Positions 50,341 through 64,000 of a stretch of 64,000 bases of DNA are shown piece by piece. This DNA is from Coriaria nepalensis (taxonomy: Eukaryota > Streptophyta > Magnoliopsida > Cucurbitales > Coriariaceae), in assembly GCA_027186245.1 (NCBI GenBank), contig CP114487.1, forward strand, positions 5,079,001 to 5,143,000. Direction: 5' to 3'. The notes below the pieces were generated by a model that saw nothing but the letters and a program-made list of their open reading frames with translations, did not search any database and was not told where the DNA came from. Both the position numbers and the translations under genes were made by a program. The number at the start of each line of letters is the position of its first letter. The stretch's first letter is position 1.

Positions 50341-53111
50341 TTAATTAGGAGGAAGCGGAGTTGCAATTGGGTTACGACATGTTCTCTTTAATATCCAACA
50401 CTGCCACACTTGTTACACTTATTTCTCTTTTGTGGTTGTTCCACTCCTGAATGTTTACGTCTTTTATTAAGTCTTCCACTTTATTTATGGATTATGGGAG
50501 GTAAAATCACAAGCGGCCGGAGAGTTTTTGAAAATTCATAATTATCGGTCGCTGGTATAAGATAAATTAATTTTGCACCAGCTTGCCTCCAATTTGAAGT
50601 CATGTAGTATTTTGTACATAATGTGTGTTGTGCAACATTTTCGTGGCTCGAAGCTGATAAAGCATGGGTATATGGAAATTTATCCAATTGAAATGCCCTA
50701 CATGTGCAACTCCTATCTCTTAAATTCATCGAAGAATTAGTTGAAATACCAGTCACCTCAAATGTATCTATATTCACTCTATCAACTTTCAATGTTATCG
50801 ATTTATTGTGTCTTCTCTGTAACATTTTCTCTACCACAAGTGTCAATGGTGTGCTTGCCTCGTTAACTACACTTTGTCAGTTATAGAACCAAGGAATCAT
50901 TATCTTCTTGATACTATCGAGCAAGGCTATAATTGGATAGTCAAGTGCATCCTTCAATGAAGAGTTAAGAGACTCTGTAATATTATGTCGTTATATCGTA
51001 CTGATCACTATTGAAATAAGCTCTTGACTAATGTTTAAAACTAGCCCTCTCAAGGTATGTTGCCAACCGCATTGTTGTAATCTTATCTCATTGAAGTATG
51101 TATCAAATTCATGAACCTTGTACGCTCTGACCACCTTGTTTCATAGCTCGAGAATCTTATCACTTGAATTCGGCCTTGATGTTTTAGCCAAGGTGCCATG
51201 TGCATGTACCATGTTTCACGTTTCGGTAAACGTTTCGTATAATATTATTAATACTCTTTTCCCGATTGGATACAAAAACCAAAACGACGGCATCGAGGAT
51301 CAAGCCCTTCTGTCTGCTTAAGAACTAAGTCATAATGCATCATTCTCTGAATCAACTATAGCCCATGCTAATGAATATATGTGTTTGTTACCGTCTTGGA
51401 TCGTTGCAGCTAAAAGAGTGGCTTTGTATTTGCATTTCAAAAAAGTTACATTGATATAAATAACTCTTCGAAGAACTTGAAACCCTTTGAAAGATGCTCC
51501 AAAAGCTAAGAAAAAATACAAAAATCTGTTATTTCCATCTGTCTAGAGTGCAGTCACAGTACCCAAATTAACCACTTTCAGCATGCCTGCCCAATATGCT
51601 AAATGTTTGTAATTATCATCAGCCGTACTCCGAATGAGGTCATATGCAAATGATCTTGATTTCCATGCTTTCCAATAACTAATAATACACCAAGATCATT
51701 CCGGACAATATTAATGATAGATGGTACTTTAGGAGTCTCGTTACAACATTTATACTTGGCCATCACTTGTTGTCTAATCATAGACGCAGATGCTTGCCGA
51801 TGTTTGCCTTGCCTGAATAAATGAGAACATGTGTGCTCATCCTTAAATGGTCGAATTTAGAAAGACAAAGAATTCTTATTTCCCATAGCACGAAGTCGCC
51901 ACTTACAACTTGGATCCATGCACACGACTACAAACATAGTCTTATTCGACTTCTAAATCTTCAACTCAAAATTTCGTTGCATAGCAAGCATATGTAGGCT
52001 AGCCTTTAGTTTGTTCTTCGATGTAAAATATTGTTTAACATAAAACACACCTCCACTAGATTGGGAAGAGACAATTGAGATTAAATTGCTTGCAACGTAT
52101 GTGGAGTCCTGGGTAGCAATGGGAAGACTAAAATCATCATCTTCAATATTATTCACATGTGATGAATATTGTATATGCGGTGATGATAGAGGCATCTCGG
52201 TAAGTGAACCTAGTATACGCGATGATTATGGAGGCATCTCGTTAGATGAATGTGGTACATGGGATGATGGAGGCATTTCATCAAGTAAATACGGTACATA
52301 CGGTGATAGAGGCATCTCATTAAATAAATGTGGTGATGGTGGTGGCATCTCGTCAGCTGTACGTGGTATACACGATGATGGAGGTTGTATCTCATGTGGT
52401 GATGCATGGGCTGATGGTGGCAATAAAGTCTTGGTCAATATTACTCCCATGAAGAAGTCATCATCATACCCCTGATTCGCAAGGTTGGCCTTATTGTCAT
52501 TATTAATATTGTTCTACCTTCATTCCCTCACACTCATCGTGATCATCTGCATTCTTAGTCTCTTCATCACCACTTTCTTTTACATTCTACATCTCTTCAT
52601 CATCACTTTCTTTTGCATCCTCATCCTTGATGTCATTTATGTCATTACCTTGACCATTCTAAAAAAAATTATTATGATTAATAGCAACAACCACATGTAT
52701 GTCACTCCTATAATCCTTTTGAGGATTATCAATATGAGGCACATCACTCCTACGAAGACTATGAACATTAGAAGGGGTAGAAAATTTATGACGCTTTTCA
52801 CCACATGAATATCCTCCCACCTTTGGAAGCAACATAACATATAGTGGAGATTTTTTCTCTTTACATTGCAAGTGCTGGATAAATCCCTTCATGTTTTGGT
52901 CATTTTTTATATATAATGATGAAGACCACAATATACAAACAGGCTTGTACGATAGTTTCAATCCAAATTCATTTCGATCAATGTCGATAGAATCATACAC
53001 GATATCCAATAACTAATTGTAAATGATATTAGATTTTACCGAAACTTCAGTCGATCTCCCTTTATAATTTAAATGCAAATACCATGAATTATGATTCTCA
53101 TTTTGGTTCAT
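50341..53111 (-). pseudogene. Mutator-like (MURA/MuDR) transposase
   Basis: Minus-strand transposase remnant. It starts at ATG 53109-53111 (M-N-Q-N-E-N-H) and ends at TAA 50341-50343 (P-L-P-P-N-stop). From the N-terminus: MuDR N-terminal region with D-I-D-R-N-E-F-x-L-K-L-S-Y-K (52900-53000); an acidic stretch; a Pro-rich tandem repeat; the MuDR DNA-binding-like region F-T-S-K-N-K-L-K-A-S-L-H-M-L-A (51953-52060) with W-R-L-R-A; the MULE DDE domain around F-L-K-C-K-Y-K-A-T-L-L-A-A-T and Y-S-L-A-W-A-I-V-D-S-E-N (51330-51521); SWIM finger C-T-C-R-A-F-Q-L-D-K-F-P-Y-T-H-A (50630-50720), whose third Cys is Tyr; and a terminal C-N-K-C-G knuckle. A TAG near 53015 and several frameshifts break it. Confidence 0.85.
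52185..52440 (-). repeat. 45-bp coding tandem repeat in the transposase
   Basis: About five units of 42-45 bp, read on the minus strand as a 14-15 residue repeat around E-M-P-P-S-S-H-V-P-H. It lies between the MuDR N-terminal region and the DNA-binding-like region, probably a disordered linker. Confidence 0.85.
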
Positions 53112-53234
53112 ACTCTCATTCCATTCACCATTGAAACATATAATTATGAAAAAACTTTCCATTTATGTAAAACTATTAAATGAAAATTAGTAATCTTGAA
53201 TTAAAAGAAGAAAAAATTGAAAAAACAAATGTAG

Positions 53235-53410
53235 GACCCGATGGGTCGAGTACGTCAACTCGTCGAGTCGTCGACCCATCAAATACTTCACATATTTGAA
53301 GGCGTTCAGTATTTCGAGGCGTCAAGCCCGTCGAGCATGTCGAGCACTTCACCTATTGAAGGCGTCGAGTACGTTGAGCACTCCACCTATTAAATTAAAG
53401 GTATCGAGTA
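53235..53410. repeat. GTCGAG-rich inverted and direct repeats
   Basis: A perfect 10-base inverted repeat GATGGGTCGA (53240-53249) / TCGACCCATC (53271-53280) is followed by three or four diverged copies of GTCGAGCACTTCACCTATTGAAGGC. The block lies just outside the transposase start and could belong to the right end of the Mutator-like element. Confidence 0.75.
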
Positions 53411-54200
53411 CGTCTCGACTTAAAGACATTATTATTATTAGTCTAATGACTTAAAGTCTAATTTCTTATGCCAAAAAGATGAACGAGGCATCACAATCTC
53501 AATGACCAAATGACAAATCATGCCATGGAGTATTGGAAACATATTATTTTGTGCACGTTGCAGAATAAGAATCACGTACAAATATAATACAAAAAAGAAT
53601 ATATATTTTTGTTTTGATTATGATGATCAATCAATTATTCAAAGAGAAATCAATAATAAAAAAGTTAAATTTGCTGATTCAAATTACGTTTGAATTAGTA
53701 AGATATTGAAACTTACTAATAAAATAAGTAAATAAAACAAACGTATAATCAATTCAAATAATATTGCAAATGTGAAATATTTTGAAATGACCTATTTAAA
53801 AGCAGCAAAATTGATTAGAATTTTAAGTTTTTTTTTACTATTGGAATAAATCAAAAATCAAAGATAAAGGCAATTTCATAATTTTATATTTTTTAATTAA
53901 TTTAAAAAAAAAAATGAAATACAAAAATTATTTTATAAGAAAATTTTTTTGAACCTTTCATTAAATAATTTTTTTTCATGAGGCTTCGTTAGCTCGTGGG
54001 CCCAATCTTAAATCTAAAAAGCCCAAACTACAAATTAAATCCCTCAATTGGTTCGGGACGAATGACACATAAACCTTGACTCATAAATTTCTCCTCTTGG
54101 CCGAGTTTTCGGTCATGAGTTTTGTTACCCACTAAATTATAATCCCGTCAACCTCAAACAGTCAAATTCAAACACGACAACCTTTTCTCGCAATGAAAAT
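53411..54200. other. spacer before OPR3
   Basis: AT-rich to about 53980, then less so. No gene seen. The part after 54000 is the likely OPR3 promoter. Confidence 0.5.
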
Positions 54201-54201
54201 A

Positions 54202-54207
54202 CACGTG
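54202..54207. promoter_or_regulatory. G-box CACGTG upstream of OPR3
   Basis: Perfect palindromic G-box 278 bp before the OPR3 ATG; a related CACGTA sits at 54236-54241. Jasmonate-responsive bHLH factors of the MYC2 type bind this motif, and OPR3 is known to be jasmonate- and wound-inducible. The link here is inference from position. Confidence 0.5.
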
Positions 54208-54484
54208 ATGATATTTTATATTGTTGCCTAAATTTCACGTACCAACACCTTTGCAAAACCTGAAATCGTAATCGTCAACGGTCAGAAACAAAGGTCCAAT
54301 CTACGCCGAGAGGCACCAGAAAATATCTCATACTGACCAATCGCATAATACACGCGACACTTTCAGACAAATAGCCCAAGTAAAATATTCAGCTGTCTTA
54401 CAAAAAGCTTTCAACGCTTCTCTCTCCGGTCTTCTACATAGGGAGGGCATCAACATCGTGTGATCAAAGCTCCGATTAGCGTTA

Positions 54485-57054
<2,570 letters not shown>

Positions 57055-58453
57055 TTGAGTATGTTTTCAGATGCATGATTGAATATTTTCCTGGTATGGA
57101 CCTAATGGATGCTAATAATCTAAATTAGTATGTGAGAGGTCTAAGCTACCCTCAATCTGGCTGCCTGCTTAATGTTTGAGTACTGTTGGGATTGGGATCA
57201 CAGAGCCTGATTGTTCCAATGCCATATTAGTTGTAGAGTGTATATCTGTTAGGGGCACCAATTTGAAGATAAGATGCTTTTGTATTTATGTGATTGTAGA
57301 GCCAAATGATACTCGTCAGTACAGTTTACCTGCAAAAATGGCTTTATAATGTGAGAGATTGCAGGCTTGCAGAAATGTAGCAAGCAGTATAACACAGCAT
57401 CAGGAAAAGTAAAAACAAGGATTAAGAAAGCCCCAAACTTTACATCTCAGGTTCATCTTGTCAATTTATGAGACCATGATAACTATTTAATCAGATACTC
57501 GTCCTGAAAGCAGGAGAAACGGAGAAACTATAAGTTATAACATTTCCGGTGGAATGTAAAACAGACTCGCTCCTTTCAAAGGCCAGACATATCATATGGA
57601 CTAACCATTCTCATCCCGGCCTTCCCTCTTACGGTTTATGGAAAGACAAATAGCTCAGTAAAAAGAGACCCATTCCTCTTCTTCTTGAACTACTTTCAAC
57701 CATTTCCGAAATCGATTTTTGATGTTTTTTTTTTCCCTTCAATTGCATTATAACGAGCCTAAAAATTAGACCTTTACAATCACAATAAGGGCTGAATAGT
57801 GAATACAAATAATTAGTGGATATAAATCCGTTTCCAAAGATGCGTATAATAATATTTGAACTGCAGTTCAGTATTACTGAGGTCAGCTTATTCATGAATA
57901 TCAGTGGAAACTATTAATATTGTGTTTACTTTAGAATCATGAACACTAATATTTATCCACGTACAAATGACCAATTGGTACCATCTTCTTACATATTTTG
58001 ATTTAATCTGAAGAAAGGGAGTAAAAATGTTATATTGAATCTATTGGCCGCATGGGGTCCAATGCGAAGGGAATCACAGTTGAGGGAAGAAATGAAATAT
58101 TAGGGAAGCTCTTTGGCCGTTAAGATCTCTTCTTATGCTTCTAAGTTCATCCTTACTCATCTAATTATTGATCACCTATAGATATTTCTCATACTAGTTC
58201 ATCCTATAGATATTTCTCATACTAGATTTTACCTAAAAGACAAATTCAATCTCCGAACCGAATGCACGCTTATTCAACCAATAAATATATAGTTCACATC
58301 AAAGTAAAGGACCTCTTCAGAAATGGGAAGATCAATCTTACCTCTGTGAAAAGTCATTGCTAAATACTCCCTGTTCCAGCAACAAAAATAACTTCTTCTT
58401 TTCCTAAGCACAGGCAGCACCCAAAAGCAGAATTTCAATGCTGAGTTTAAAGG
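57055..58453. other. OPR3 3' flank and spacer
   Basis: The first 250-300 bp are probably OPR3 3' UTR. No further gene was recognised. A 23-bp word CCTATAGATATTTCTCATACTAG is directly repeated at about 58175 and 58203. Confidence 0.5.
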
Positions 58454-58633
58454 TTAAGAGTCAACCGAACAGCCAACTTTCTGAGCCAAGTCTAAATCTT
58501 TAACTATCACATTGACCACCTATAAAATTTATAATATACGGTATTAGTGTCATAAAAAGGAGAAAAAATCAATACGCCACAACTTTAAAACTTCCTTTGC
58601 AATAGGTTTAACCCCAAGACTTAGCCTCAAGTT
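58454..58633 (-). pseudogene. possible last two exons of an unknown gene
   Basis: The minus strand has an acceptor TTTTTTTCCAG followed by a 14-codon piece (58592-58633, N-L-R-L-S-L-G-V-K-P-I-A-K-E), a GT..AG intron of 72 bp, and a 21-codon piece (58454-58519) reading V-V-N-V-I-V-K-D-L-D-L-A then C-S-V-D-S and TAA. Both are phase 0. I do not recognise the protein. The copia LTR at 58743 lies 110 bp upstream, so any gene would be cut off or continue beyond it. This could be chance. Confidence 0.22.
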
Positions 58634-58742
58634 CTGGAAAAAAAGTATCAAGGTTATCGCATGAAAGTTTTGAATAGAAATAATAATACAAGTGGAAAGA
58701 CCAAACTGGGTACTACAGGCAAGAAGAGGGAAAATGAATACA

Positions 58743-59174
58743 TGTTGGAATAAATATATATTCTAGATTAATCTCATAAATTTTACATAGACTATTAAGA
58801 TTTTATAATAGAATAATGAGAATGGCAAACTTAAATCCATGGCCTCAACTACATATGGGTATGAGGTTTTCAACACACTAATTTATATCTTTCAATGAGT
58901 CTTTCTCAAGAATAAGGAATCCAGGAGAAGGAAAAATAGAATGATTATCTTTAGGGACCAAAACCCTAAGGTTGTATAGACAACCTGATTAGAACCCTAC
59001 TAATCCTAATCAAGTTTTCTATTGGATATCACACATTACAAAACTCATACCAAATAATATATCTAGTTGAGCTCTATTATGATAGATCACTTAATTAACC
59101 CAATTATAATAGAAGCCCAATATAATTGTTAATGATTTGAAAGCTCATATTAGGTTATTAAAATAACCTAATAA
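58743..59174 (-). repeat. 3' LTR of copia Z (about 430 bp)
   Basis: The left end is TGTTGGAATAAATAT on the plus strand, that is ..ATTCCAACA on the minus strand. The right end follows a purine-rich AAGTGAGAGAT on the minus strand that resembles a copia PPT; the expected TG there has become TA. The partner LTR is outside the window, so the borders are provisional. Confidence 0.6.
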
Positions 59175-59699
59175 TCTCTCACTTAGTTTATAAAATAATT
59201 TCAAAGGCAATTATATCTGACAACTATAGGTTCATATAAATTCGATATCTGTTCTTAAAACATCTTCTGAATCAATATGGTCCATTTCCTATACCATGAG
59301 ACCAATATGGTGCATGAGAAAAAAGCAACTTTTGTTATATATCATTGTAACTCGATTCATCAATGATTACCATACAAAAAATATTCAACGACATAGATTA
59401 AATATGGATGTATAGTTGGAAATTACATGCAATGTGATCTCAAGCATGCTTATTTCCAATTAGTCCTTACTTTATTCCATGATGAGATCAACCCTTAATC
59501 TTTCAAACTTTATGCTAAACAACAATTGAAAGATAATACATTCATAGTAATAAATCAAAATAAAACCATCATCTTTATTTTGCAAAAAACTAAACATAGT
59601 GTCAAAAAAAATAACTGAAAGCAATACATAGACTCTTACTAAAACTACATATCATCAAATAATAAAACACTCATATGAACTGTATGCTCATGAAAGACC

Positions 59700-60500
59700 T
59701 TGGATGGTAAACATATAGTAAGTGGATCTACAAGTATGAAGTTTGTTATTATATGTTCAATTGACACTATTTTACTCTAAACTCGCTCCTTAACAACTAA
59801 AAAATTAATTTATGTGTGTTTAGACTTCGACGAGTTTATGTTGTTGTTTGAATATAGAACTACCGAAAGATTTTCACAACACACCTTAAGTGGTCTTTCA
59901 ATACCATTCACTATTCGAAACCCAATTACAAAATTTCGTAGTCATATCGCATAATTGGTTGCCTCATAACAAGCTATGCATTCCGCTGCTATAGTGGAAG
60001 GAGCTAAGAGTGACTTGTTGGCACTCTTCTAGGAAATAGCGCTTCTAGATAGCATGTAGACATAGTCAGAAGTAAATCTCTTAGTATCTTGACAGCCCGC
60101 AAGATCAGAGTTATAATACCTAATGATCTCCAAATTATTTGACTTTCGATAGGTGAGCATATAATATTTTATTCTCTTTAAGTACCTCATAACTATATTT
60201 GGCTGCTTTCTAATGATCCATAATAGGGTTACTTAAGTATTTGCTTAACATTCCCACTATGTATGCTAAATCCGGATAGGTACATACTTGAGCATACATA
60301 AGACTCCCCACAGCCAAGGCATAAGGAACCTTTTACATCTCATTTCTTTCAATTTTATTATTGGGGGCACTGATTGAGACTAAACTTATCTCATTAAGCA
60401 ACGAGATTATCTCTTTATGTATAATTTATCACGTGCAATCTAGCAAGTACCTTCTCGGTAGAACTCTTTTATGATAACCTAAGGACACTTTGAGACCGAT
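59700..60500 (-). pseudogene. copia Z RNase H and linker
   Basis: The minus strand reads S-D-L-A-G-C-Q-D-T-K-R, M-L-S-R-S-A-I-S, L-L-A-P-S-T-I-A-A-E-C-I-A-C-Y-E-A and G-I-E-R-P-L-K-V, all copia RNase H landmarks. A stop replaces the Trp in the usual S-W-K-S. Confidence 0.8.
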
Positions 60501-60501
60501 C

Positions 60502-61100
60502 TCAGTGTATATTAATTCCTAATACAAAAGATGTGTCACCAAGATCTTTCATTTCAAAACGCTTGGTCATAAATTTCCTGGTTTTGTGTAGTAAATCTAT
60601 ATTGCTGCTAACCAATAGTATATCATCGACATAGAACACTAGGAACATAAATTTACTCTCACTGAACTTATGATATACATAGTCATCAACTACATTAACC
60701 TCAAAATCATATGATATAATGACTTGATGAAAGTTATGATACCATTGACACAAAGCTTGCTTGAGACCATTGATGGACTTTTTGAGTTTGTAAACTATAG
60801 ACTTTGAATCATCCGAGACAAAGTTTCTAGTTGCACTATGTATATGGTTTCCTCAATTTCACTATTGAGAAAAGCTGTCTTAACGTCCATCTGATGTAGC
60901 TCTAAGTCAAAATGAGCTACACATGTCATTATTGTTCTAAAATTATCTTTCGTAGAAATTAGAGAGAAAGTCTTTTTATATTCAATGTCTTCCTTCTAAG
61001 TGAAGCCCTTTGCATCTAGACACGTCTTATATCTCTCAATATTACCCTTGGAATCCCTTTTGATTTATAAATATCCATTTGCAACTAATGGGTTTCACAC
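60502..61100 (-). pseudogene. copia Z reverse transcriptase
   Basis: Open segment 60502-60753 contains F-Y-V-D-D-I-L-L-V-S-S, the RT active site with both Asp kept, followed by M-K-D-L-G-D-T-S-F-V-L-G-I. The upstream half (60760-61100) is frameshifted. Confidence 0.85.
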
Positions 61101-61559
61101 CTAGAGGCAACTTGACGAGATCCCAAACATCATTGTCTTTCATGAATCATCACATCATTCATGGTATTGATCCACTTTGGACAGGTGCACTTTGTTTGAT
61201 TCGTTGGAAGTTGATTGGATCATCTTCCATTTTCCCTATGTCAAACTCATCCTCTTGAAAAAATACAATGTAATCACTTGAAATTTCACATCTTCTTTCT
61301 TTAATGGATTGCCTAAGTGGCACTTCTTCTTGAGGCTGTTGAGTTTACTCTTCTGGAGCAATATCTTGATTTTGAGTAGGGAGGTTCATACAAAAATCCC
61401 CATTGTTGTCTTAGGTTATGTCTTGAACAAAGTCAATGAGTTGATGATCATTGTCAATAACAATATTTGGAAGATGAATAGATTCCTCCTGAAAGATGAC
61501 ATTCTTAACCTTATCTCCCTCCTCAAACTCAAGATCCTTAAGAAATCTCGGATTTCCCG

Positions 61560-62350
61560 TTTTGAAAAATGATTTAGTTGAGGGATCATAAAAGTTAAAA
61601 TCCCTTGACTATTCAACATATCCAATAAAATAGCAGCTAATTGTTCTTAAGTCTAGTTTCCTTTCATGTGCCTTATATGGCCTTACTTCGGCTGGACAAC
61701 CCCAAATGTGTAAGTATTTGATGCTGGACAACCATTTTACTAGGTACTTGTTTAGTATGTAGGCTGTAATCGTAGTTGCCTATCCCCCGAGTGATTATGG
61801 TACGGAAGAATTACTAATCATACTTCTTACCATATCCTTAAACATCATCTTATGTCTCTCAATAACAACATTCATGCTAGGTTGCCCTGGTATTGTGTAT
61901 TGTGGGACGATTCCATATTCTTCTAAGAATTTGGCAAACGGTCCTGAACGTTATTCACCTAATCCATCATATCTACCATAGTATTCACCATCACAGTCAA
62001 ATTTGACAACTTTAATCTTCTTGCCTAGTTGATTTTCAACTCCGGCTTTGAAGGCCTTAAAAACATCCAAGGATTGTGACTTCTCATGAATTAAGTATAA
62101 GTACTCAAAACGAGAATAGTCGTCTATAAAAATAATAAAATATTGTTGGTCATTTTAAGAAGCCGTAGGGAAAGGACCATATATATCAGTATGTATCAAT
62201 TATAAGACACTAAAACTCTTTTCAACACTTTACTTCCTAATATTTGTTTGTTTTCCTTTGATACACTCAACACATATATCGTGGTCTATGAAATTAAGGA
62301 GTTCAAGTATTTCGTCTGACACAAGTCTCTCAATTCTCCTTTCAAAGATG
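61560..62350 (-). pseudogene. copia Z integrase
   Basis: The minus strand includes P-G-Q-P-S-M-N-V-V-I-E-R-H near 61850-61890, where functional copia integrases have N-G-V-A-E-R-R-N, plus a core region at 61950-62340. Frameshifts and stops are frequent. Confidence 0.7.
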
Positions 62351-62722
62351 TGACCTAAATGCTTATGTCATAAGGTGGCATAATTCTCATTTATTAATTT
62401 ACATTTTGTATCTCTTGAAGTTGTTTGTAAAGTTTCATTAAATAAGGCAATGGTATTCAACATATAGTTTATCAATTGAGGAGCCAATCATAACAAGAGT
62501 AGAATTAATTAAAAGACTAAATTTATTATTTCCAAATGAACAAGAATAACCCTATTTGTCCAAAATAAAAATATAAACCAAATTCTACCTAAATAATGGT
62601 ACTACATAAGTCTCCCTTAATTCAATAAAATGATCAGTATTAAAAAAAAAATCTAAAAGATATAATGGCTTCAACTAGAACTGCATTGCCATCGCTCACA
62701 TAGATGAATCTTTCAACACCAC

Positions 62723-63560
62723 TTAGCGGTTGGCTCTATAGCCAACCCTGCATAGATACACACTTGTATGAGTAGTAGCACCATAATCTAACCACCAAGT
62801 ATTATTGGGTATAGAAGTTAAATTAACTTCAGAACAAACTAAAGTGAGAAGTGTACATTTCTTTATATGCCATATGATGTACTTGGATAAATCATTCTTC
62901 ACATGCCCATGTTTCTTACAAAAGAAATAGGTAAATTCGTGATCCTGATTGTTCTGTTGTTTCTTGAGTTGTGATATTCCTACTACAGCTTCTTTATCCT
63001 TATTAATTTTCCACTTATTATCCTTTGAGGTAGTTAAAACATGAGCACTTTCAATAATTTTATCTTTCTTCAATCTGTCATCTTCTTGCATACAATGAGA
63101 AATGAGCTCATTATGCATGAAGAGATATCAAAAACTAAATGCACAAGAAAAATCATCAAATAGCTCTAATTTTAGTGTGTTTAGTTTCGAAACGATGTAA
63201 GACATCTCCATGGATGTACCCCCATTTATATATTTTTTCCTTTATATCGCATCTTGATAAGGTTAGCTAAAAGCTTCCTTGTTTCGGCCTTTTTGTTTCT
63301 TGCAAAGTATTTTTCAATTTCTTAAAAGAAATCTTTAGCAGTTATATCATCGGACATAGAGCCCCTGAATATTTCTGGAATGTTGCCCTTTAACATCTGA
63401 AAGTTTCCTTTATCCTTAGCGGAACTTGTCTCTGTAAGAGGATAAGGTTGTTATTTTCTTAATGTATTGTCTAAATCCATGCAGCCAAGAACAACAAAAT
63501 ATTCTCTTTCCAGCTCTTAAAGTTTGTGTTGTTAAGCATATAGTTCATGATGGCAGTAAC
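62723..63560 (-). pseudogene. copia Z gag and protease start
   Basis: The minus-strand open segment 62723-63118 has a zinc-knuckle-like F-F-C-K-K-H-G-H-V-K-N-D, where the expected first and last Cys are lost. It is followed by N-T-W-W-L-D-Y-G-A-T-T-H, the copia protease active-site region (usually W-x-x-D-S-G-A). Gag continues with breaks toward 63560. Confidence 0.75.
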
Positions 63561-64000
63561 ATTAGTAGCAGTAGTAATAATTAACAAATTTTAGAACAAA
63601 TAAATAATATAAGCTTACTAATAAAATTTATGTCAAGATAAAATAAATATATAAATACAAGACATGAAATTTCATACAATTGTAATGGTGGACCCATTTA
63701 ACATGATACCTAGCACAACATTAATGTTTAGTCTTTGGACAAAAATATCAACTTGTAAGTGGTATTCTTCATACATAAATCAAATGTTGATAATAAAACT
63801 AATTAAACAACAACCTTTCTATGGGCTGATATGTTATCCACATGAAAAATTTTATAATCATCACACATTTACTTCTACAGGTATGTTTACTGTTTGGTCA
63901 ATTAATGACATTCATTTAAGTCAATCATTGATTGCATAAACAACAAATATACAAATTATACTACCTCAAAATAAATAGATCTACGCAAAAAAAAATGTTA
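63561..64000. other. window end, probably copia Z leader
   Basis: AT-rich, with a chance open stretch on the plus strand at 63664-63939 that I do not recognise. Position suggests the untranslated leader of element Z. Confidence 0.35.

Larger units (their letters stand above)
58743..64000 (-). mobile_element. copia element Z, cut by window end
   Basis: Minus-strand Ty1/copia element. From left to right: 3' LTR (58743 to about 59174), RNase H, RT, integrase, protease/CCHC region and gag. Coding parts are broken in many places. The 5' LTR should lie beyond 64000. It differs in sequence from families X and Y. Confidence 0.85.

Noticed and set aside
52086..52475. Plus-strand 129-codon Gly/Asp-rich open stretch
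   Set aside because: It is antisense to the Pro-rich tandem repeat of the Mutator-like transposase, which fits the domain order on the minus strand.
52485..52840. Hydrophobic plus- and minus-strand stretches
   Set aside because: They overlap the acidic and N-terminal regions of the transposase in wrong frames.

Overview
This window is nuclear DNA from a flowering plant, most likely a eudicot. It is AT-rich and has spliceosomal introns, plant LTR-retrotransposons, a Mutator-like element, a hAT-type MITE and a plant telomere-like (CCCTAAA-type) array. Only two host genes look intact. The rest is mostly layered, decayed transposable elements.

Host genes. (1) On the minus strand, 18570-27687, an 18-exon gene encodes a DENN (AEX-3) domain protein of about 795 aa, probably a Rab guanine-nucleotide exchange factor. 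All 18 exons join in frame at GT..AG borders, and a 5' UTR intron is likely. (2) On the plus strand, 54485-57054, a 5-exon gene encodes a 392-aa 12-oxophytodienoate reductase of the OPR3 type. It has the FMN-oxidoreductase catalytic His/His/Tyr, the OPR3-type Phe/His selectivity pair, and a C-terminal Ser-Arg-Leu peroxisomal signal. It should act in jasmonate biosynthesis, and a G-box lies about 280 bp upstream of its ATG.

Layout. 0.4-1.4 kb holds an LTR-like repeat, with an inverted relative at 45-46.6 kb. 3-6.2 kb is a broken Ty3/gypsy element. 6.8-16.2 kb is a plus-strand Ty1/copia element with a short 3' LTR, split by a nested minus-strand copia complex (8723-15543) flanked by the 5-bp duplication CTTTA. 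18.2-28.6 kb is the DENN gene, with a 735-bp hAT MITE in one intron. About 30-30.8 kb is a Helitron helicase remnant, then a truncated gypsy LTR and a copia RT fragment. 32.7-43.9 kb is a second minus-strand copia element of the same family, with its PPT and a degenerate PBS visible; its integrase is split by a 2517-bp solo LTR flanked by GAGGT. 46.6-53.4 kb looks like one decayed Mutator-like element of the type that carries a DUF1985 (Ulp1-associated) gene: DUF1985 gene (+), palindromic repeats, a roughly 620-bp telomere-like array, a 26-bp minisatellite, then a MURA-like transposase (-). 54.5-57.1 kb is OPR3. 58.7 kb to the window end is a third minus-strand copia element, cut by the window edge.

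The two host genes are not functionally linked by anything visible. The most unusual part is the Mutator-like region, where a telomere-like array and several short palindromic tandem repeats sit between two convergent, transposon-type coding regions. All transposon coding sequences here are broken by stops, frameshifts or deletions.
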